Assembly: GCA_022495995.1 (NCBI GenBank)
Contig: JAFEMH010000077.1
Span: 1-64,000 of the forward strand
Length of the DNA: 64,000 bases
Reading direction: 5' to 3'
From: Adenophora triphylla var. japonica
Lineage: Eukaryota; Streptophyta; Magnoliopsida; Asterales; Campanulaceae
Shown here: one piece after another, positions 10,475 to 20,903 of the stretch
How the letters are laid out: every line of letters starts with the position of its first letter
How positions within the stretch are numbered: the stretch's first letter is position 1
The notes under the pieces: model-generated
What the model was told of the DNA's origin: nothing
The model's input: only the letters and a program-made list of their open reading frames with translations
Database searches by the model: none
Program-made: the position numbers and the translations under genes

Positions 10475-10896
10475 TTTTAGGGTCAGAAGCGATTCAAGGA
10501 TATCTGGCAGGATATTTTTGGTGGTTTGAGGTACCTATAACACAACACAAATGAAGCACCGTTAATGTCAAAGTTGGATGTTAATCCAACTCAGGCCCTC
10601 GGGTGTGAGAGTAAGATTACTGAGTAAAGAAGGCTTTGAATACCTTGAGTGTGTGTGAGTGTTTAGGGTTTGAGAATAATATGACTTACTCAATATATTT
10701 GAAACTTACCTTGCCCAAGAAGACAAAGGACTTCTATTTATAGGCAATGGAGAGGTGCTTGTTGATGTAAGCAATGAGATCAGCCTTAGAGGGTACTTTG
10801 GTATTTGACCGCCTACACGTGTCCGCAGCTAATTGGCCCTGTCAATGAGGGAACATTGACTGTAAAGGGGGCATGGCTGAAAGGGACATGAGCCGT
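10475..10896 (-). mobile_element. LTR 'B', 5' LTR of Tat element 1 (possibly truncated)
   Basis: Lies just upstream of the primer binding site. On the minus strand it contains the TATA box TATAAATA (10735-10742), followed by a ~260-base leader. Its 5' end is uncertain: TGTCCC on the minus strand starts at 10888, but LTR A abuts at 10897, so U3 may be cut. No matching copy is found at the left end of the element. Confidence 0.65.
10735..10742 (-). promoter_or_regulatory. TATA box of LTR B
   Basis: TATAAATA on the minus strand inside LTR B, about 400 bases upstream of gag and about 270 upstream of the primer binding site. Position fits the start of the genomic transcript of Tat element 1. Confidence 0.6.
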
Positions 10897-12560
10897 TGTA
10901 AGTGCTCCAATTTGAGCTTGTTAGAATTTTCGTTAGAAAATTAACGAAAGTTATAACATTTCTAACAATTCCTAACTATCCTAACATTTCTAACAAAGTG
11001 AGGGTAAAATGGGCATTGTTATTTAAGGTTAAACCTTAAAAAGAATCTCAAAAAGCAAAACAAAAGAAGAAAACCAAAAATGGCAATGGCTGGAAACAAA
11101 AACTCGGCCGTTAATTTGAATTTTGAAAAAGATTATTCTTCTTGTCCAAAGTCAAGCCGCATTTAATGAACAAGTGCACGCCGCCCTGGACTCGTCCGCG
11201 CGGATGAGATTGTCAATTTCAGAGGGCTATAAATTGAGCCCTCCAAGTACAAAAATAAGGAGGAAGAACACATTTTGCACCGAACCTCTCAAGTGAATAT
11301 AGAGAGAAAACAGTGAGAATTCTTCAAGAATTGTCACCTTTTTCTCTCCAATCTTTCCCAACTCATATTCATCCACTCACTCTCATATTAAAGCCCTAAA
11401 CACTCATACACTCAAGCCAAACACTCAAGAACACAAGGAAGATTGGTAAACCCTCCTCCTCCTAACCCTAAATCTCAACCATGCATGCATCTTCAAACTA
11501 CAAAATGTAGTTCTTTCATCTTCTTGCTCTAGATCTAAGAAGATCACCATGGAAGACCATCTCCATGGATGATCTTCTACAAAGATCAACATTATTTTCA
11601 AAGCTTTTCTTGTTTACTTGCAAAAATGCACTTTCAAAACCCTAAAAAACCATTTTCAAGCACTAAATCTTGATTTCAAAGGATAAAATTCCCCTTCCCA
11701 AGCAAATGAAATGCTTAGTCCTAATGTACCCCAAGGATGGTTTGGTATAGTTGATTCACCACTAAAATGTCTAGTGATCACTAACCAAAACCTAGGGAAA
11801 TGGGGACAAGCATGGATGCAAAACCCCCTTAAAATCATATTTTCTTTCTTGAGAAGTTGCTGTCCAGTAGCAATTTTCTCAGACCTCAGTCCATGGTCTT
11901 AATTTTTGGACACAGATAAACTTGGAATTTGGTGTTGACTACAAAATACTTTTTGTAGCCAACATCCAGAGCTTTCCAGACATATTTTTACCTTATTTTT
12001 TGGGTGAGTAAAACTCCTCTTTTAAAATTTTCTTTCAGAGGCTAGTTCATCAGCTTCTGGGAATCCAGATCTCATATCTGAGGTTTTCAGAAGGTTTTGA
12101 CCCCTCAAATCTTCTCCAAAATGGAAAATTCCTTCGCACAAACTTTATTTAAGGTGTCTAGAACAACTTTCATTCTCTGAGTTTATCCAGATTATGAAGT
12201 TTTAAGACCCTTGAATCCCTTTTAAAATCAAAGGTCCACTGCCTTTTTCATTCTGGCAGAAATGGCTCTCAACTTCAAAAGGTCTTTTGAGTACCAAATC
12301 TCAATCCAAAAATATTCCAAAAAATCATGGGATCAGTTTAAAGTCTTAAAAAGATATCCCAATTTTTACTTTTCTGAGTTTCAACTTATTTTGGCCAAAA
12401 CACACACACACACACAAATGATTTTCAGCTTGGAAGACTCGTTTTACGAGGCGCGTCGGGTGCACACTAACGTCCTTCCCGACGCGTAACATGACCTCCG
12501 AACCTAAATCTCTGATCTCGGGCTTTTTTCAAAGTTTTGGCCCTTAAAATTAAAATGGCG
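10897..12560 (+). mobile_element. LTR 'A', right copy (plus orientation)
   Basis: Begins TGTAAGTGCTCC at 10897, the same end as the left copy at 766 but in the opposite orientation. The first ~810 bases match the reverse complement of 1-766. TATAAATT at 11228-11235 would drive transcription to the right, followed by a long leader. At 12561 a TGGCGACTCC sequence resembles a primer binding site, which would make this the 5' LTR of a plus-strand element of about 1.66 kb LTR length; but the internal region after it is not recognisable. A CACACA run lies at 12402-12415. Confidence 0.65.
11228..11235 (+). promoter_or_regulatory. TATA box of LTR A (right copy)
   Basis: TATAAATT in a CTATAAATTGAGCCC context, conserved in the inverted left copy at 441-448. 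Downstream sequence is CT- and CA-rich like a plant leader. Confidence 0.6.
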
Positions 12561-12570
12561 TGGCGACTCC
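12561..12570 (+). other. Primer-binding-site-like sequence after LTR A
   Basis: TGGCGACTCC follows the presumed end of LTR A. TGGCGACTCCGCTGGGG-type sites are frequent in plant Gypsy elements; the match here stops after ten bases. Confidence 0.45.
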
Positions 12571-13109
12571 GTTTTTCCGGTTTTATTTGGTTTTTCAAAG
12601 AAACGCAAAAATCGAATTTTTCCCGCGAATGGCAACATCATCACAGCCGTGTATATGGCTTGGCGCATTAAATGAAATAGTAGGCGCCTGTCTGAGCCGC
12701 ATTGAATGCGTGATGGGGGAGCCGGCAACTTGCATGTCAGAGCCAGTAAGCTAACTTGCTCAGTAAGGCTTGACATTAACCGGGAGGCAGGTATGAGCCC
12801 GCGGTCAACATCTTGGGCGCGGTCAAAGGTATTTGACGCGGGCACGGATGGAGCGGTCATACCTCCTGCGGGCACCAATCCAGCGGTCAGGATTCCTCCG
12901 GTCTTGAGAAGAATGATGCGGGGAGGAACGCGGTCTTGACCTCAGGGGTCTATCTGTCCGCGGTATTCACTCCAGCGGTCTAGAGAATGCCACGTCACCG
13001 GTACTTTGGACCAGATCGAGCGTGGACCCGATCCAGCAGGTACGGGCTCATCAAATTTATTTATATTAAAAATTATTGTTATTTTTTTGTCAGCAAAAAC
13101 ATGTCAAAG
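12571..13109 (+). other. GC-richer fragment, probably retroelement remnant
   Basis: No gene. Phrases such as GCGGTC and GCGGGCAC repeat (12805-12980), similar in flavour to the spacer of Tat element 1 (CCGCGGTCAAAGG near 2838). It could be U3/LTR or leader sequence of another Tat-type element. The last 60 bases are AT-rich and lead to a Stowaway element. Confidence 0.35.
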
Positions 13110-13111
13110 TA

Positions 13112-13396
13112 CTCCCTCCGTCCCGAAACTTGGTTCACAAACACTGTTTGCACTGGTTTTAAGGAGGGAGTATTATATTGAAAGTGTTGTGAGTGTGAAA
13201 ATAAAATAGGAGAGAGAATGAGTGGAGAGAATAGTAAATTATAATAGTGTTGTGAGTATTAAAATAATGTAGGAGAGAGAATGAGTGGAGGGAATAGTAA
13301 AGATTCCTTTCCATTTTAGGTAAGTTTTAAATGTGTGAAGTAAGTTTTGGGACGCCCAAAAGGGAAAGTGTGAAGATTGTTCCGGGACGGAGGGAG
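13112..13396. mobile_element. Stowaway MITE 1
   Basis: Terminal CTCCCTCCGTCCC and its complement GGGACGGAGGGAG, flanked by TA on both sides (13110-13111, 13397-13398): Tc1/mariner Stowaway signature. Interior holds TAGGAGAGAGAATGAGTGGAG blocks found in its relatives. A second internal GGAGGGAGTA at 13162 is shared with the inverted relative at 59899-60183, so it marks a subfamily rather than nesting. Confidence 0.92.
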
Positions 13397-13618
13397 TATA
13401 TAAGTAGGAGACATGATTCAAATTCGCAATCTGATTTCCGAAACTTGGAGTGGGTACAGAATGAAATTTATCTGTCTATTTTTTAGCTGTTTCACATTTC
13501 AGCTTTATTCAAGGAAACTTAACCACTTAAGTAATGCAGTCTCATTTTAGCCTTTTAGGCATTTGAACTAGAATTGAAAAAAGCTTTGATGGAAGTAAAA
13601 TCTTACGCTATCTCCAAC

Positions 13619-14168
13619 TAGACATGTTCAAACGGTTTCGATTCCGATTTTTAGTTTTGGAATCGTCGGTTTCCGGTTCTCAAATAGTCGAAACCGTATT
13701 CGAATCATATTAATCCGGTTCCCGGTTCCCGGTTCCCGGTTCTATCCGCCGATTTCGATTCCGGTTCCAACGATTCCACCGGTTCCATTACCATCTAACT
13801 TTTTTTTTTTAAATTCAAACCTCTTAAGATAGTAAAGACACTAAATATTACAACATTTATCTAAATTCTAGTCTAATTTAAATAAAAACAGCACTACACT
13901 ACAAGTACAAATACTAAATAAATGCTAAATGTTACATTTAACTTACCTTGATCAATCGCCGGTTCACGGTTTCCGATTCCGAAACCGCCGGTTCCCGGTT
14001 TCGCCGGTTCTTCGGTTCCCAATATGGTGGATTCGTATTCGAACCGTTTCAATCTGGTTCCCGATTACATTCGGTTCCCGGTTCCGGCGGTTCCCGGTTC
14101 TCGCCGGTTCCCGATTCCTGTTCTACCCGCCGATTCCGTCGGTTCCCGGTTCTATTCGGACATGTCTA
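13619..14168. mobile_element. Non-autonomous hAT element with GGTTCCCGG-rich ends
   Basis: TIR TAGACATGT / ACATGTCTA, and a perfect 8-bp target duplication TCTCCAAC at 13611-13618 and 14169-14176. Both flanks of the interior are dense in GGTTCCCGGTTC variants, while the centre (13800-13950) is AT-rich. 550 bp, no coding capacity; the frames across it are repeat-driven. Confidence 0.92.
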
Positions 14169-14281
14169 TCTCCAACAACACTTCAAAACTTACTTTGTTC
14201 CCCCTCTCTGCAAATTGCAAAATTTCTCATCTTAGACCATGATTAGAGCAATTTTGTGAACTAATTTTGATTTATGTCAAT

Positions 14282-14922
14282 TAGTGGTGAACGAATATTT
14301 GTTTATGGCCATTAACAAAAAAATTTCTTCATTTATGAACGAATTCGTAAACGAAATTGGTTTCAGTTATATGTGTATTTTGTAATTTTTAAAATTATAT
14401 TATTTAAATAAGAATGTAAAAATGTTTATTATTTCTTTTTCTTTATAAAAAGAGTCTAATTTTGTAATATTTGACATAATTTTAATATTTTACTATTTGA
14501 CACAATTTTAAGAATATAAAAAATGTTTATTATTTCTTTTTCTTTATAAAAATGATTAAATTTTTTTATTTTATATATTTGACACAATTTTAATATTTTA
14601 TATATTTAAGTTTTATTGTGTGTCAAACGACGTCGTTTATATCAAAATATAAAAAACGTTCACTTTCTCTTTTTTTTCCTATAAATAGAGGTGAAGATTG
14701 ACTTTTTAAAATTTTTTATGTTTTAAATTATCGTAATTTGAAGTTTATTTATAAGTTATTTAATTTTTCAAAATTATGCAATTAAGTAAAATAATAAATA
14801 AATAATTAATTTTTTTATTTTTAATGACATTAATAAAGCATAATATTGTATATTATTAATTTTATAATATGAAATTATTATTAAAAACAATATATCTGTG
14901 AACGAAAATTCGTTCACCACTA
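14282..14922. repeat. AT-rich segment with GTGAACGAA inverted repeats, possible hAT-like element
   Basis: TAGTGGTGAACGAA at 14282 is repeated inverted as TTCGTTCACCACTA ending at 14922, a perfect 14-bp TIR. More copies lie inside (14336-14358) and just beyond the right end (14940-14990, including the perfect palindrome GAACGAAATTTCGTTC). I do not find a matching 8-bp target duplication, so the real ends may be further out. No gene. Confidence 0.5.
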
Positions 14923-15188
14923 CAACATAGAAGCTGTTGTGAACGAAATTTCGTTCAAATGCCAGTTTCGTTCACGTGGTGAACGAACTTTTCATTTATC
15001 ACTGTGGATGCTCTTAGGTGTTTCAGAAGAAATTACAAAATCTCAAAACATTAAAATTTTAATATTTTTTTAAATTGTAAGTCTCACATGTTATAATCAC
15101 AACAACTAACTCATTTACCATTTGTACTACACTAATAGTCTCTACTCATTATACATACTCACACCAGCTTAATATTATGCATCTACTT

Positions 15189-15431
15189 TTTTTTTTATAA
15201 GCCAAGTATCGGTGCTTGCACTCTCATAGCCCTAAAGTCTATGAACCCACCCCCAAAATCAATACACAAGTAAATTCGGGTCTAATCTCAGTTACCAATT
15301 TGATAAATGACTTCAGAGGGGATGTCTAGCAAGAATTACGTCAGTTGTCATCAACTTGCTCCTCTCACCACTCGAACACATAACTTCTTTTACCATCCCT
15401 TACCTCCTTGCGTTGAGCTACCCCGTGGGGA
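15189..15431 (-). mobile_element. tRNA-derived SINE
   Basis: On the minus strand it begins CCCCACGGGGTAGCTCAACG with a polymerase III A box, has a B-box-like GTGTTCGAGTGG about 45 bases on, and ends in a run of A. A 19-bp direct repeat with one mismatch flanks it (15170-15188 and 15432-15450), the long target duplication typical of L1-type retroposition. 243 bp; no coding. Confidence 0.9.
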
Positions 15432-15450
15432 TAATATTATACATCTACTT

Positions 15451-16785
15451 AATTTATGTGAACCGATAAATTTTTGTAATTTGAGGTGAAAGGGAGGAAG
15501 TATTCTATATCTTGAAGCAAGGTTGAATTTGCGTCAAATCTGGAGCAAGTTTTAAGTCGGACTATGTTTTTTTCTTATGATTTTTGAATTATATGAATAA
15601 TGTTTTGATTTATAAATGTATTATAATTTAATCTTATTCATAAAGATATACTATTAATTTTATAGAAAATAAAAGATATAACCTTTAAGAAAATTGTTAG
15701 GGTTACACCAGTGTTTCCATTGGTTTTGTCTACTATATTGCTATACCATTGTTATTACTGGTGTTGCCGTCGTGCTAGCAGTTTAAAATTAGGATAGTTA
15801 CTATATGTTATTCATAAATTACAAAGTGATAGTTAATTGTTTACATGTCTTCTATTAGTTTGTTATAATTATGGTTGAACAGGTCATTATATGGCTGCAA
15901 GGCGTGACATACGAGGAAAAAAAGAAAGTTACACATAAATCCTCATTTATGTGTAAAAGTGGAGATCAAGTAAATATTTTTAGAGGATTATCTGCATAGA
16001 GGGACTGAAGATAAGGTGTACAAGATTTAAGACGCTTGAAGGTACAAGCGTTGAAGCATAGGAACACCTAGTCTCCTACAAAAATGGAAGTTGGAGCTTA
16101 AAAGTAGTATTATCTCTCATGGTTGTTTTACTGATGAGATTGAATAGGCTCCAAGTTCTAGGAGCCTATATAAAGTGCAAGCATTCGACAGCTTCAATTA
16201 CCCTGTTCAAAAGTTGAGATTTGCACAAATTAGAACACGGCTCTTCAGTGTTGTACCATGTGTTGACAACACTCTATACAACACCTGCGAGTTATCGTTA
16301 ATAGCTTTCATTCATAGTGTTTATGTATGTTAGATAGTGAATTCTTGCAAATAGTGTGTTCAACAATAGTTGTTCCGCTAGACTATTGATTGAAAATCAT
16401 TAGAAAACTTTTCAACCTTGTAACAAAAGTTTATTAATAATAAAGGTTTTGCCATCCGGGCACCCCTCAAGTTATATATAACTTGAGAAAAATCCATTCT
16501 CTTATGTTTTTTTTTTATTATTTCTGCTGTTTTAAAAATATCAATTATTTTCATTTTGGATTGGTGTGAACAGTGTTATTATTAGTGTTGGCAATACTAT
16601 TGACAACACTCGTGAGTTTTTCTCACTTATCTAAGTTGTTGACAATTTCAATAATAACTTTCTACTTTCATTATATGATTAAATATTTGAGCATATAATT
16701 AAAATCTATTTTAAGATGAGTTATTATATTATTTAATTTTATATTTATTTGTATTTTAAATAAAAATTGCAAAAATATGTTGAAA
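15451..16785. other. Non-coding stretch; possible solo LTR at about 15700-16640
   Basis: No gene. Within it, CTATATAAAGTGCAAGC (TATA at 16170-16176), ~260 bases of leader-like sequence and AATAAAGG (16438) form a promoter-to-polyadenylation order as in Copia LTRs. TGTTG.CAACA-type words occur at 16259-16285 and 16585-16610, but I cannot fix the ends or find a target duplication. It could also be a non-coding host transcript. Confidence 0.3.
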
Positions 16786-16934
16786 TGTTGAAGATAAAAT
16801 AAAAAACAAGAATTAATAACATTGTTAAACTAAGAACGATTACAAGAAGAGAAGAAATAATTAGGGTTCAAAAACTTGGTTTTTCATTAATCATAATAAA
16901 TATATATATGACAATAGATCCCCATATCATAACA
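16786..16934 (-). mobile_element. 3' LTR of a Copia element
   Basis: On the minus strand it starts TGTTATGATATGG directly after a polypurine tract of nine G (16935-16943), which follows the polyprotein stop. It ends at TCTTCAACA (16786), giving TGTT...AACA ends. About 149 bp, short for Copia. No second copy is in the window, so the 5' LTR is lost or out of range. Confidence 0.6.
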
Positions 16935-16943
16935 CCCCCCCCC

Positions 16944-17760
16944 TCAAGTAGGAGCATGGAGGTTTAGAATGTCCAACTTGTTAAGCAGAAAATAAAATTG
17001 CTTCTTGCCAAGAGTTTTAGTGAACATATCCGCCAACTGTGTAGATGTAGGAACAAAGGAAGGGGCAATGAGCCCCTTTTTGACCTATCACGAACAAAAT
17101 GACAATTAACCTCAATTTGCTTTGATCTCTCATGAAAAACAGAATTTTGAGCAAGATTTATAGTCTATCACAAAAAATGAAGAATAGTCATAGTCGTTGG
17201 ATGGTGAACTCCCAAACTAATTAAAAGACCCCTTTAACCATTTCAATTCACAAGTTAGTGCCACCATAGATCTATATTCTGCCTCTACAGAAGAACGTGA
17301 TATTGTATCATGTTTATTGGTTTGCCACGAAATAGGGGAATTACCAAGAAAACCCAGCCATCCGGTGAGGGACTTACGAGTGAGAGGGCATGCTACCCAA
17401 TCAGAATCACACCAACCTGTTAAGGTCAGGTCACTGTCACTTGTCAAGACAACTCCTTGATCAGGTGTTCCCTTAAGGTATCGAAAAACTCGTAAGACAG
17501 CTTCCCACTGCTCAATCCTATGAGTTTGCATAAATAAAGATAGAATATGTATTGAATAAGCCAAATATGGACGTGTAACAACAAGATAAATGAGACGACC
17601 CACCAAACGTCAGTATTTTTTTGGATTAGAGAGCTCCTTGCAAGGAGCTAGTCCGAGTTTTTGATTTTGGATTATAGGAAAGTGTGTCGGTTTAGCCCCT
17701 AATAATTTGGTTTCTGAAATAATATTCGGAGTGTAATTTCTTTGACACAGAAATAATCCA
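16944..17760 (-). pseudogene. Copia RT C-terminal end and RNase H
   Basis: 17606-17217 carries GRLIYL..TRPYLAYSIHILS, FRYLKGTPDQG and the RNase H acidic motifs GWCDSDWVACPLTRKS, ISRSSVEAEYRSM. The usual end (HERSKQIEVNCHFVRD, TQLADMFTKTL) can be read to the stop at 16944 through frame breaks. From 17607 to about 17760 the thumb of RT (KLLGAKPT, LGLAPCKELSNP) is readable with a stop. The catalytic part of RT is absent: at about 17760 the sequence jumps to the integrase-RT linker. A dead copy. Confidence 0.85.
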
Positions 17761-17928
17761 AGTCAAAGTCAATCTGATGTTTTCGGATCATAATCAGTAA
17801 AGTCAAAGTCGATCTCCCCATTCAAGTCAGCAATATGCTCATGAATAATGTTTGCAGTTTCAGGTTCTTTAAAAGGGAAAATGCCCTCAAAAAATTTAAC
17901 ATCTTTATAGACAAAAAAAATCTTTAGT
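17761..17928 (-). pseudogene. Copia integrase-RT linker remnant
   Basis: On the minus strand VKFFEGIFPFKEPETAN can be read, the block that follows integrase in Copia polyproteins. It is cut by the hAT at 17937 on one side and by the RT deletion on the other. Confidence 0.65.
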
Positions 17929-17936
17929 GTCAATAT

Positions 17937-18490
17937 TGAAGATGAACATTATGGGCCGAAGCCCATGGGCAGCCCGCTGGCCTGCTGGCCTTTTATCCGT
18001 CGGCCCATGCCTGCCAAGCCCGCCTCAACAACCCGCCAAGCCCAGCCCGTCCCATGCAGCAGGCCGGATCCTCAATTTTGGCCAACGGGCCGGGCCAAGC
18101 CTGCCGGGCTTTTAGGCCCGTAATGCCCAGCCCGCCAGCCCGCCTGTCCAAAAAAAATTAATAAAACATTTAACATTTGAATGTTTATCAATAATAAGCT
18201 TTTGTCCAAGTGGTAAGCTTCCCCTTCACCCCATTTCAAGGACCAGCCGACCAGGGTTCAATTCCCCTTCATACCATTTCCTATTTTGTTTAAAAAAAAG
18301 GAAAAGTCGGTCCAAACCCGCCAACCCAGCCAGACAGGCAAACGGTGCGGGCCGGATCCTACCCAGATAGGCGGGTCGGAGCGGGCTTGACCCGCGGGCC
18401 TCTCAATAGCGGGCTGGGCAATATCCGTTTTCCGCGGACTGCTTTCAAACGGGCCGGGCCGGGCCGGGTCAGCCCGAACGTTCATCTTCA
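17937..18490. mobile_element. Non-autonomous hAT element with GGGCC-rich ends
   Basis: Perfect 8-bp duplication GTCAATAT at 17929-17936 and 18491-18498, and 11-bp TIR TGAAGATGAAC / GTTCATCTTCA. The ends are rich in GGCCCGCC and GGGCCGGGCC words (17950-18145 and 18340-18475). It interrupts the Copia integrase-linker region. No transposase. Confidence 0.93.
18195..18280 (+). other. tRNA-like / SINE-like fragment inside the hAT
   Basis: TGTCCAAGTGGTAAGC followed about 45 bases later by GGGTTCAATTCC resembles polymerase III A and B boxes. I cannot fold a full tRNA and there is no clear poly(A) tail, so this is a fragment captured by, or nested in, the hAT. Confidence 0.4.
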
Positions 18491-18498
18491 GTCAATAT

Positions 18499-19232
18499 CA
18501 AAGAGTCTCCATCCCTTTTTCCCAAATGGATACCCTAAAAACATATGCTTTCACCTACGACTTGCAAATTTGTCACGTCCTGTTTTCTGATTATAAGCAA
18601 ACATAAAGAACCAAATACTCTAATGGTATTATAAGAAGGGGGGTTGTCAAACATAATTTCATGGGGGGTTTTGTTGTGTAACAAGGGAGATGGGGTTCGA
18701 TTGATTAAGTAAGTGAAAGCGAGAATAGCCTCTCCCCAAAAATAAATTGGGAGATTGGCTTGGAACCTCAAAGCCCTTGCAACATTCAAAATATACTGAT
18801 GTTTTCTTTCAACCCTCCCGTTTTGTTGAGGAGTTCCAGTACAAATGTTTGAAAAAGAATTCCCGTGGTAGAAAGAAATACAATAAATACCTAAACTCAT
18901 TACCATTATCACTTTGCGTAATCTTAATCATATGATTAATTTGGCGTTTTACAATAGCAAAAAAGGACATGAATAATTGGAATACATCAGTTTTGTCAAT
19001 TAACAAATAAACCCAGACTGCACGAGAGTAATCATCAAAAATAGTAAAAAAAATGCGCACCACAAAAAGAGGAATGTGTATAAAATTCCCTCAAATCACA
19101 ATGTATCGCGTATACGGCTCGTGATGATTTAATGAAAAAAAATAATTTTTTCGTCCAAAAAAAATTTAACTACCATTTAATTGCCAACTTTCACGATCGT
19201 AAACCCTTAATAGAAAGAAAAAAAAATACATA
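18499..19232 (-). pseudogene. Copia integrase
   Basis: Core motifs: TIFDDYSRAVWVYLL (catalytic Asp), [12 protein letters not shown] (second Asp), [20 protein letters not shown] (catalytic Glu), then [20 protein letters not shown] and the [17 protein letters not shown] block near 18510. Several frame changes and an expanded A/T run near 18850-19080 break it. The hAT at 19241 separates the N-terminal zinc-finger part. Confidence 0.85.
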
Positions 19233-19240
19233 CCCTAAAG

Positions 19241-20895
19241 TGGTGATGGCCAAACGGACTGGCCCATTTCGGCCCGGTCCGTACGGACAAATCTGCGGGC
19301 GGGACGGGTTGAAGCCCATGTGATGAAATGGGTCTAAATCTGGCCCAGCCCGTCCCATTTCAGATGTCCAAGCCCGCTCGTTTGGCTCGGATATGAAGAT
19401 CCACGGGCCAACGGGTTTTCCTTTTTTTTTTTTTTTAAACAGAAAAAATATGGAAAAAATAAAAAGTAATTTAGTATTTAATAAGCTATTTTAAAAAAAA
19501 TCAGTTAGACATAAGAAAATTAGTTGTTTTATATATATAGAAAGATAGAAAAAAATTAAATAAATGAAAGTATATAAAAAAAAAGACGGACGGACTACCT
19601 TTTATTTTTATTTTATTTTTTAAAATTTTTTATTGACTAGGAAATAATATTTTAGATTTTTTTATTACTGATATTTTTTACAAATAGGTATATAAAAAAA
19701 GATAAAAAAAAATTAAACAAATGAAAGTATATAAAATAAAAGAGGAACATACTACCATTTATTTATTTTTATTAATTTTTTATTGACTAGAAAATAATAT
19801 TTTAGATTTTTTTTATTATTGATATTTTTACAAAAAGGTATATAAAACAAGATAGAAAAAACTAAACAATTTAAAGTATATAAAAGAAAAGAGGGACGGA
19901 CTATCCTTTATTTATTTTTATTTTTTATTAATTTTTTATTGACTATGAGATAATATTTTAAACTTTTTTTATTACTGATATTTTTTACAAATAGGTATAT
20001 AAAAAAAGATAAAAAAAAAACTAAACAAATGAAAGTATATAAAATAAAAGAGGGTCGGACTACCCTTTATTTTTATTTTATTTTTTAAGTTTTTATTGAC
20101 TACGAAATAATATTATAGATTTTTTTTATTACTGATATCTTTTATAAAAAGGTATATTAAAAAAGATAAAAAAAAAAAACTAAACAAATGAAAATATATA
20201 AAATAAAAGAAGGACAGACTACCCTTTATATATTTTTTATCTTTTATTAATTTTTTATTGACTAAGAAATAATATTTTAGATTTTTTTTATTACTGTTAT
20301 TTTTTACAAAAAGGTATATAAAAAAGAGAAAAAAATAAAATAAAAAAATAAAAGTATATAAAAGAAAAGAGGGACGGACTACCCTTTATTTATTTTTTAT
20401 TATTTTTTATTTATTTGGAAATAATATTTTAGACTTTTTTTATTACTGATATTTTTTACAAAAAAGTATATAAAAAAGATTAAAAAAAAATAAACAAATG
20501 AAAGTATATAAAAGAAAAGATGGACGAACTACCCTTTATTTATTTTTTATTGACTAGGAAATAATATTTTAGACTTTTTTTATTTATGATATTTTTTACA
20601 AATAGGTATATAAAAAAAGATTAAAAAAAAAATAAACAAATGAAAATATATAAAATAGAAGAGATACGAACTACCTTTTATTTTTTATAAAACAAATAGG
20701 TCCGTACGGACCTCCCAAATTCACGGCCAAACGGGCTAGGATCGAACGAATCTTCTGATCTTGATCTTGTAGGCCAAACTCCGATCTATACGAAAATCTT
20801 TGATCCAGACCTATTTCGTATATGAAGTGGCCAAGCGAATAACAGGCTGCGGGCCACTAGCCGCCCACGGACTTGGCCCAAAATGACCGTCTCCA
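19241..20895. mobile_element. Non-autonomous hAT-like element with internal ~155-bp tandem array
   Basis: Perfect 8-bp duplication CCCTAAAG at 19233-19240 and 20896-20903; imperfect TIR TGGTGATGGCC versus TGGAGACGGTC. Both ends carry GGCCC/GGGCC words and the palindrome GGTCCGTACGGACC (whole at 20699-20712, diverged at 19275). The centre is the tandem array listed separately. No coding. Confidence 0.88.
19470..20690. repeat. ~155-bp AT-rich tandem repeat, about 7-8 units
   Basis: Each unit contains TATTGACTAGGAAATAATAT, a TTATTACTGATATTTTTTAC block, GGTATATAAAA and GGACGGACTACCCTTTAT. Unit anchors (TATTGACTA or its variant) fall at 19631, 19781, 19937, 20094, 20256, about 20412 and 20548. 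The units are clearly alike but diverged, with runs of A and T of varying length. Confidence 0.9.
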
Positions 20896-20903
20896 CCCTA
20901 AAG

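Larger units (their letters stand above)
767..10896 (-). mobile_element. Tat-lineage Ty3/Gypsy retrotransposon 1, defective (internal region plus partial 5' LTR)
   Basis: On the minus strand the order is LTR B, primer binding site, gag, protease, RT (partial), RNase H, archaeal-type RNase H, integrase, then an ORF on the opposite strand. The dual RNase H and an antisense ORF between integrase and the 3' end are known hallmarks of the Tat lineage (Retand, Grande, Ogre relatives). The element is dead: gag-pol is split over several frames, the N-terminal half of RT is missing, integrase is cut by a hAT at 4593-5821, and no 3' LTR matching LTR B is seen on the left, where LTR A abuts at 766. Individual parts are listed separately. 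Confidence 0.85.

Noticed and set aside
13929..14246. Arg/Pro/Phe-rich ORFs
   Set aside because: Products of GGTTCCCGG repeats in a hAT end.
18195..18280. Functional tRNA gene
   Set aside because: A- and B-box-like words only; no cloverleaf could be formed.
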